A stretch of DNA of 64,000 bases from Vulcanimicrobiota bacterium. Lineage in GTDB: Bacteria; Vulcanimicrobiota; Vulcanimicrobiia; Vulcanimicrobiales; Vulcanimicrobiaceae. The DNA lies in NCBI GenBank assembly GCA_027307235.1, contig DAHUXH010000010.1, positions 1-64,000 on the forward strand. The letters run 5' to 3'. The notes under the pieces were generated by a model, which saw only the letters and a program-made list of their open reading frames with translations, was not told where the DNA came from and searched no databases. Below, piece after piece: positions 59,390 to 64,000 of the stretch. Within the stretch, counting starts at the first letter, position 1, and each line of letters opens with the position of its first letter. A program made the translations under genes and the position numbers.

Positions 59390-60114
59390 CCTTTATTAAT
59401 GTGGAGGTCGCCGTTCGTGGTGTGCATCGTCAGATCGACGCCGGAGGCGGACATCGTTGCATGGAGATGCCGTCCGCCGCTGAAGCCGAACTGCGAAACG
59501 ATGTCGCCGTTGGTCGTGCCGAGATCGACGGTATGCAGCGCCGTGCTCGACGGCAGGTTTACCACGACATCGCCATTGGTGCTGCTCAACGTCACATCCC
59601 TAACCGACTCGACCGACGCGAAGCTGACGACGACGTCGCCGTTGGATGACGACGACTGCACGTTGGATGCCGCCCCATCGAGATGCACATCACCGTTGCT
59701 GGTCGCAACGTGCATCGCTCCGGTCAAGCCCTGTACGGTCACGTCGCCGTTCGTCGTATTCGTATCCAGCGACGAATCGGCCGGAGCCGTGATCAGAAAG
59801 TCGATGCTGCCGCAGTTGAACTGGCAGTTGTGAACCACTTCGGTGACGCCGATCTCGTTGCCGTTCTTGTCGATGCGCACGTCGAGATCGTTTGGGTCTT
59901 CGTTCCCGCGCAGATGCTTGGTAGCCGTTATCGTGAGCGTGCCGGCGGGGCCGGGTTTGATCTTGACGTCGCCGTTCTTTGCGTTGACGACGAGATGGGC
60001 CGCCGAACTGACAGCTGTATGGTACGCCTCGGTCACATGCTTGTTGGTCGGATCAAAATTGCCGAACAGCCAATTGAGCAGGCCTGTGGCCAAAAGGAGA
60101 GCTGCGATCTTCAT
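59386..60114 (-). CDS. DUF4097-type beta-strand repeat protein, copy 1
   Basis: A 242-residue exported protein with a leader of hydrophobic residues (IAALLLATGLLNWLFG) and seven turns of a repeat with the core (T/S)-NGD(V/I/L) at about 15-35-residue spacing, from AKNGDVKI near residue 44 to TTNGDLHI at the end, as in DUF4097/adhesin-like right-handed beta-helices. A C-x3-CGS motif (NCQFNCGSIDF) precedes the first turns. Function unknown; surface or envelope structure is likely. The TAG stop lies in the outer arm of repeat B. It follows copy 2 by 7 bp. Confidence 0.8.
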   Translation of the reverse strand: MKIAALLLATGLLNWLFGNFDPTNKHVTEAYHTAVSSAAHLVVNAKNGDVKIKPGPAGTLTITATKHLRGNEDPNDLDVRIDKNGNEIGVTEVVHNCQFNCGSIDFLITAPADSSLDTNTTNGDVTVQGLTGAMHVATSNGDVHLDGAASNVQSSSSNGDVVVSFASVESVRDVTLSSTNGDVVVNLPSSTALHTVDLGTTNGDIVSQFGFSGGRHLHATMSASGVDLTMHTTNGDLHINKG

Positions 60115-60121
60115 GGTTTCC

Positions 60122-60844
60122 TCATATGCGGTCTATCTCGATGCTGCCATTGGTGGTGCTTGCGTCGAGATCGATGCCCGCGGGTGCTAACGTGATGTGA
60201 AGCGACCGGCCACCGCTGACATTGAAGTTGGTGTGAACGGCGCCGTTGGTCGTCTCTGCGTTGAGTTGACGGATGGCGGCTCCGGTCGGCAATGTAACGT
60301 TGACCCTGCCGTTGGTGGTGCTGAGTTCGGCCTTCTTCGCTTGCGCCGTCGAAGCGTAGAACGCTTGTATGGAGCCGTTGGTCGTTGAGAGCGTGCTGTC
60401 GGCACGCAGATCAGCCGCGCTGATGTTGCCGTTGGTCGTCGAAGCGGTCACCACGCCCGCGATGCCCTGTTCTGAGATGTTCCCGTTGGTGGTCTCGAGA
60501 TTGGCAGAAGCGTCGCTCGGAACGGTCACCGTGAAACTGACCGAACCGCAGTCGAACCAGCACGAGTGGGGCATCTTCACTCCGACGACCACGTCGTTGC
60601 CGCGCTTCTCGATCTGCACCGAGATCTTGTCGATGCTGCCTGACGGCGCGCGCTTCGTGCTCGTGACGGTGACCATCCCGGCCGGCCCCCGCGACAGCGT
60701 CACCGAGCCGTTGATGGTCATGACCGACACGTGAGCGGCGGGGCCCACGACAAGATGCTGTGTCGCCGTCTGTGTCACACGCGTCCCGCCGAAGAGCCCA
60801 TCGAGCAGCCCGGCGGCGAGCATGACGGCAGCGATATTCATCAT
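60122..60844 (-). CDS. DUF4097-type beta-strand repeat protein, copy 2
   Basis: A 240-residue paralogue of the following gene: leader IAAVMLAAGLLDGLFGG, then seven turns with the core (T)-NG-(S/N/R/A)-(V/I), in which Asp of the copy-1 repeat is mostly replaced. The shared C-x3-CGS motif is present (SCWFDCGSVSF). The pair clearly arose by tandem duplication. It starts just after the P450 gene on the same strand (4 bp apart), so all three may be in one operon. Confidence 0.8.
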   Translation of the reverse strand: MMNIAAVMLAAGLLDGLFGGTRVTQTATQHLVVGPAAHVSVMTINGSVTLSRGPAGMVTVTSTKRAPSGSIDKISVQIEKRGNDVVVGVKMPHSCWFDCGSVSFTVTVPSDASANLETTNGNISEQGIAGVVTASTTNGNISAADLRADSTLSTTNGSIQAFYASTAQAKKAELSTTNGRVNVTLPTGAAIRQLNAETTNGAVHTNFNVSGGRSLHITLAPAGIDLDASTTNGSIEIDRI

Positions 60845-60848
60845 GCCC

Positions 60849-62165
60849 TTACTTACCGAGCGGCAGCCCAGGAGTTTCAGCGACCGGGTGCGCCGTCATC
60901 CACATGGGGTAGCGCGGGCGCAGCGTCACGAGCGGTTCCCATTCGACAACGGTTCGCCTTTGCAGCGAAAAGCGCATGCGCCCGGCGACCGCGGCCAGCA
61001 CGATGGTCGCCTCGCTCCAGGCAAACTGCTCGCCGATGCACTTGCGCGCGCCGCCCCCGAAGGGGAAGTACGCAAACGGGTGCGGCTCCGCCGAGCCGGC
61101 CCAACGATCGGGATCGAACCGTTCGGGATCGGGAAAATGCCGCGCCGACCGCTGCATCACGAGCGGGCTGACCAAAACGACGGCCCCTCTGCCGATGTCG
61201 TACTCCCCGATCCGCACGTCGCGCACCGCCTGGCGTCCAAGCACCCAGGCCGGCGGATAGAGCCGCATCGACTCGGCGATGATCGACCGCGCGAACGAAC
61301 GATCGGGAAGCTCGCGATGCAAGCGCGCTTCGACATCGGCATGCCGCGAAAGCAGATACCACGTCCAGGAGAGCGCGTTCGCGGTCGTTTCGTGACCGGC
61401 GATGAGCAACGTCAGCATCTCCTCGCGCAGTTGCTGAACATCGACGCTCGGATCGCCCTCCTCATCACGTGCCGCCAACAGCATGGAGACGACGTCGCCG
61501 CGATCCACGCCGTCGCGGCGGCGACGCCCGATGATCTCGTCGACGATTCCCTCCAGCGCTGCCTTGGCGGCGTGAAAGCGCCGCGTCGACGCGACCGGAA
61601 GCAACGAGCGCAGACGCCCGATCGGTCCGAGGGAGAGCGGGAAGACTTCGATGACGGCGTCGAGCGCATCGCGCACCGTGGCGGCCACTTCCGGGGCATC
61701 CACGCCGAACAACGCGGCGCACGCGATGCGCAGCGTCAACGCCATCATCGCTTCGTGCATGTCGAACTCGGCGTCGACCGTGAGATCGCGCACGAACCGC
61801 TCCGACTCGGCCAGCATGATGGTTTCGTATGCGGCGATCCGCTCGCGGTGAAACGCCGGTTGCACGATCCGGCGCATGCGGCGATGCTGCGGCTCTTCGC
61901 TGGTCAGCAATCCGTCCCCGAGCAGCCGTCCAATCGCGCGCGTGCCTTCGGATTTGATGAACTCGTGTTGTTTGGTGACGAGGACTTCTTTGACGAGGTC
62001 GGGATCGCTGATGAAGTAAAAGCGGCGCAACGGAACGTCGAAGCGCGCGACCGGACCGAACCGTGCCGACAACTCGGTCAGCGTGTGCGGCAGGCGCCGG
62101 AAAAATTCCGGGCCGGTGCCGACGATGCGCAGCGCTTGCGCGATCCCAAGTCCCGGTGCTTGCAC
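60849..62165 (-). CDS. Cytochrome P450
   Basis: Heme-thiolate monooxygenase of 438 residues. I-helix [15 protein letters not shown] (~250-264) with the Thr for oxygen activation, ExxR in [13 protein letters not shown], the PERF motif [12 protein letters not shown] and the heme loop [17 protein letters not shown] with the Cys ligand at ~383. Sequence style is close to fatty-acid or alkane-type bacterial P450s (CYP102/CYP110-like), but the substrate is unknown. The GTG at 62165 follows AAGG and begins 10 bp after the SUI1 stop. No redox partner gene is adjacent. Confidence 0.93.
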   Translation of the reverse strand: MQAPGLGIAQALRIVGTGPEFFRRLPHTLTELSARFGPVARFDVPLRRFYFISDPDLVKEVLVTKQHEFIKSEGTRAIGRLLGDGLLTSEEPQHRRMRRIVQPAFHRERIAAYETIMLAESERFVRDLTVDAEFDMHEAMMALTLRIACAALFGVDAPEVAATVRDALDAVIEVFPLSLGPIGRLRSLLPVASTRRFHAAKAALEGIVDEIIGRRRRDGVDRGDVVSMLLAARDEEGDPSVDVQQLREEMLTLLIAGHETTANALSWTWYLLSRHADVEARLHRELPDRSFARSIIAESMRLYPPAWVLGRQAVRDVRIGEYDIGRGAVVLVSPLVMQRSARHFPDPERFDPDRWAGSAEPHPFAYFPFGGGARKCIGEQFAWSEATIVLAAVAGRMRFSLQRRTVVEWEPLVTLRPRYPMWMTAHPVAETPGLPLGK

Positions 62166-62172
62166 GCCTACC

Positions 62173-62418
62173 TTACCCTCCGGCCCGCTTGACGCGACGG
62201 CCCTGTGCCTCGAACCACGCGACGATGGCGTCGCGGTGATCGCCCTGAATTTCGACGACGCCGTTCTTCGCGGTGCCGCCGGTGCCGCACAGGCGTTTGA
62301 GCGTTCTGGCAACCTCGCTGATCTCGCGATCGTCCAAGCCGGTGATGACCGACATGGTACCGGCACGGCGGCGCTCGCGAAAGACACGCACGACGCCGTC
62401 GTTGGGAACCTGCTGCAT
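62173..62418 (-). CDS. SUI1/YciH-type translation initiation factor
   Basis: An 81-residue protein, essentially one SUI1 (eIF1-like) domain: SVITGLDDREISEVARTLKRLCGTGGTAKNGVVEIQGDHRDAIVAW holds the full family pattern, here cited from its first and last blocks (VITGLDD, CGTGGTAKNG, EIQGDHRD). E. coli YciH affects start-site fidelity. It is upstream of the P450 gene, with its GGAGGG near the stop. Confidence 0.93.
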   Translation of the reverse strand: MQQVPNDGVVRVFRERRRAGTMSVITGLDDREISEVARTLKRLCGTGGTAKNGVVEIQGDHRDAIVAWFEAQGRRVKRAGG

Positions 62419-62482
62419 AGCGCCGGTTGACTTCTCATTCGAACCGGGAGGCTACTGCGTCGGCGCGGAAGCCGCTGCCGCT

Positions 62483-63052
62483 ATGAGCAGTCGGCGCATC
62501 TGTGTCTTTTGCGGCTCGCACCTCGGGCGCGACGAGCGCTTCGTCGGCGCGGCGATCGACGCCGCGGAACGCATCGTGCGCGCCGGGTACGGCGTGGTCT
62601 ACGGCGGCGGCCGCGTCGGGCTCATGGGTGTGGTCGCCAACGCCGCGCTCGCAGCCGGCGGCGAAGTGATCGGCGTCATTCCCGGCGCGCTCGCCAGCGC
62701 CGAGGTCGCCCATCAGGGGCTGAGCGCGCTGCACGTCGTGCAATCGATGCACGAACGCAAAGCCATGATGACCGATTTGAGCGAAGCCTTCATCGCGCTT
62801 CCCGGCGGCTTCGGGACGATGGACGAACTGTGCGAAGCACTGACCTGGCGGCAGTTGAAGATCCACGACAAACCCGTCGGCATCTTCAACTTCGAGGGCT
62901 TCTTCGATCCGCTGCTCTCGCTCTTCGATCGGATGGTCGACGAAGGCTTCGTCATGGAGCGCTCGCGTGCGCTCCTGCGCGCGTCGAGTTCCATCGACGA
63001 ACTCTTGTCGTGGCTCGACGGCCCGCGTAACGGCAATCTTCCCTCCTCATGA
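62483..63052 (+). CDS. LOG family protein (nucleoside 5'-monophosphate phosphoribohydrolase)
   Basis: A 189-residue Rossmann protein of the LOG/lysine-decarboxylase-like family, which cleaves AMP or cytokinin monophosphates to base and ribose phosphate. Motifs: ICVFCGSHLGRD at the N-terminus, GYGVVYGGGRVGLMGVVANA, HERKAMMTDLSEAFIALPGGFGTMDELCE with the diagnostic PGGxGTxxE. ATG 62483 opens the conserved strand. A tiny exported-protein gene follows with 4-bp overlap. Confidence 0.92.
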   Translation: MSSRRICVFCGSHLGRDERFVGAAIDAAERIVRAGYGVVYGGGRVGLMGVVANAALAAGGEVIGVIPGALASAEVAHQGLSALHVVQSMHERKAMMTDLSEAFIALPGGFGTMDELCEALTWRQLKIHDKPVGIFNFEGFFDPLLSLFDRMVDEGFVMERSRALLRASSSIDELLSWLDGPRNGNLPSS

Positions 63053-63612
63053 CGAGGACTTTCAACGGCCGGCATGCAATCGGTACCGCAATGACATTCA
63101 TTCGTTTTGTTCTCGTGTGCGGCGTTTTGCTCTCGTTCGCGCCGCTGCACGCGTCCGCTCAAAGCGCAAGCCCGGCGCCGTTCGGTGATCCGCCGATGAC
63201 GGCGTTGATCGGCTCGTGGTCGTGCGACGGCTATTTCCCAAGCAATGGGCGAAAGATCGGGTCCACGATGCGCATCGACGCCGACCTCAACGGGACGGCG
63301 CTCGTGAAGCATCAAGACGACCGGCCGGAACTCGGAATGTACCATTCATTGGAGGTGTGGACGCGCGATCCGAAAGCGGGCACGTACATCTCTACGATCT
63401 TCGATAGTTCCGGCGGCGTTCGCCGCTTCACGTCGAGCGGATGGGTTGGGAACACGCTGACGTGGTCGATCGATCCCGGCGCGAGTCTGCCGCAGCAATT
63501 CGTCTACATTCGCAACGGCAACGGCACGATTCAGCTCGATTGGCGACGCGCGCGTGACGGGAAGACATTCACGGTCGGCGATACGCTCACGTGCACGAAG
63601 CGCGCGCCGTGA
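63049..63612 (+). CDS. Exported DUF1579-like protein
   Basis: A 187-residue protein with a signal peptide (FIRFVLVCGVLLSFAPLHASAQ) starting near residue 15; ATG 63091 is an alternative start. The mature part contains MTALIGSWSCDGYFPSNGRK and HSLEVWTRDPKAGTYISTIFDSSGG, like small lipocalin-type beta-barrel proteins of the DUF1579 kind. A ligand-binding or envelope role is possible. It overlaps the LOG gene by 4 bp and ends 26 bp inside the convergent CMD gene. Confidence 0.65.
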   Translation: MTRTFNGRHAIGTAMTFIRFVLVCGVLLSFAPLHASAQSASPAPFGDPPMTALIGSWSCDGYFPSNGRKIGSTMRIDADLNGTALVKHQDDRPELGMYHSLEVWTRDPKAGTYISTIFDSSGGVRRFTSSGWVGNTLTWSIDPGASLPQQFVYIRNGNGTIQLDWRRARDGKTFTVGDTLTCTKRAP

Positions 63613-63961
63613 CGACGCGCTTGACGATCGCCATGGCATTGAGCACCTTGGGAAATCCAATATAGGGAATCAGCGTCATCACGGCTTCGACCACTTCGGC
63701 TTGGGTGAGGCCGACATTGAATGCGCCTTCGACGTGGGTGTGCAGTTGGCGATCGCAGCCCCCCATCGTGGCGAGCGACGCGATCGCGACCAGCTCGCGC
63801 TGGCGAAGATCGCCTTCACGCCCGTAGATTTCGCCGAACGCAAAGTCGGTGAGGTACGTTAGGAAATCCGGGGCGAACTCGCGATACTCGGCGATCAGAT
63901 GATCGGCGACCTTGTCGCCGTCGATCATCCGCAAGAGCGCCTCGCCCCGGCTGTCGCTCAT
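63587..63961 (-). CDS. Carboxymuconolactone decarboxylase family protein
   Basis: A 124-residue all-helical CMD/AhpD-fold protein: FAFGEIYGREGDLRQRELVAIASLATMGGCDRQLHTHVEGAFNVGL then EVVEAVMTLIPYIGFPKVLNA, given here by its start and end blocks, are typical of the gamma-carboxymuconolactone decarboxylase group. Only one Cys (GGCDRQLH) is present, so AhpD-type redox activity is unlikely. Function cannot be fixed by sequence. Confidence 0.88.
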   Translation of the reverse strand: MSDSRGEALLRMIDGDKVADHLIAEYREFAPDFLTYLTDFAFGEIYGREGDLRQRELVAIASLATMGGCDRQLHTHVEGAFNVGLTQAEVVEAVMTLIPYIGFPKVLNAMAIVKRVVTARASCT

Positions 63962-63962
63962 C

Positions 63963-64000
63963 CTATTCGCTCAAGGCGGCGGCGATGATGCGTTCTTGCT
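63963..64000 (-). CDS. 3' end of a minus-strand gene
   Basis: The frame ending at TAG (63963-63965) stays open to the right edge and reads ERIIAAALSE at its C-terminus. Its stop lies 1 bp before the CMD ATG region, as with tightly packed operons here. Too little is visible to name it. Confidence 0.3.
   Translation of the reverse strand, partial: QERIIAAALSE

Noticed and set aside
59401-60830. CRISPR-like or tandem DNA repeat with frequent GTTGGT
   Set aside because: The periodic signal is the coding of NG-containing turns in the two DUF4097 proteins; spacing and sequence vary and there are no spacers.
60822-62192. 456-codon open frame on the plus strand
   Set aside because: Antisense to the cytochrome P450 gene, which has all its heme and ExxR motifs; no protein character.

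Overview
The window is 64 kb of GC-rich, densely coded bacterial DNA with many 4-bp ATGA/GTGA gene overlaps. The cell is a diderm: it has an LptD-like outer-membrane protein, an LptF/G permease, an LptC-like protein, apolipoprotein N-acyltransferase and many lipoproteins. MurE carries the DNPR motif typical of meso-diaminopimelate addition. The mix of genes (a CofE-like ligase and a DUF2332 gene inside the cell-wall cluster, a three-part PntA/PntA/PntB transhydrogenase, many small secreted proteins) suggests an uncultured lineage such as Candidatus Eremiobacterota (WPS-2/Vulcanimicrobiota). This is inference; there is no rRNA gene in the window to confirm it. I found no tRNA, rRNA, CRISPR array or insertion sequence.

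Layout. 0-5 kb: the end of a secreted Ala/Gly-rich protein, a CAP-like lipoprotein, a class II aldolase-family protein and a divergent acyl-CoA dehydrogenase. 4.8-20.9 kb (minus strand): a division and cell-wall (dcw) operon in the order mraZ, rsmH, ftsL-like, ftsI, murE, murF, CofE-like ligase, mraY, murD, ftsW, DUF2332 gene, murG, murC, murB, ddl. ftsQ, ftsA and ftsZ are not here. mraZ is preceded by a promoter and by three AGTGG repeats spaced exactly 10 bp apart, which look like MraZ boxes. 21.4-22.0 kb: a BrnT-type toxin with an Xre-type partner.

22.3-30.1 kb is a metal/metalloid island. An arsR-arsC-aqpS operon and arsN1 point one way; an FAD oxidoreductase with a Cys-rich tail plus an MFS transporter point the other way. 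Three promoters in it share five 16-bp palindromes of the form ATYGA-N6-TCRAT, arranged so that the start codon sits inside the operator. Between these units lie a DUF302 gene and a multicopper oxidase fused to a ZIP transporter; a perfect DtxR-type palindrome (TTAGG-N4-CCTAA) lies between those two genes.

30.1-37.3 kb: a lytic transglycosylase, lptF/G, an lptD-like gene, a lipoprotein coupled to a bacterial metallothionein, lnt and lptC. 37.3-49.4 kb: a KGG-repeat stress protein, a D-aminoacylase homologue that has lost its metal ligands, a BsuPI-domain protein, coaE, rpsA (no normal start codon), mutM, a DUF192 gene, polA, an alpha-2-macroglobulin-like protein and three tiny or small genes. 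49.4-54.4 kb: FAH-family hydrolase, pntAA-pntAB-pntB, arylamine N-acetyltransferase, a single-Cys redoxin. 54.5-59.2 kb: a peptide-type solute-binding protein, an Lrp regulator and two lysine-degradation genes (kdd, kamA). 59.2-64 kb: two DUF4097 paralogues, a P450, a SUI1/YciH factor, a LOG-family protein, a DUF1579-like secreted protein and a CMD-family protein.

Two full copies and one reduced copy of a ~105-bp nested palindrome capped by a UACG tetraloop lie between convergent genes at 34.2 and 59.2 kb. Their stems show compensatory changes, so the RNA shape appears to be under selection.
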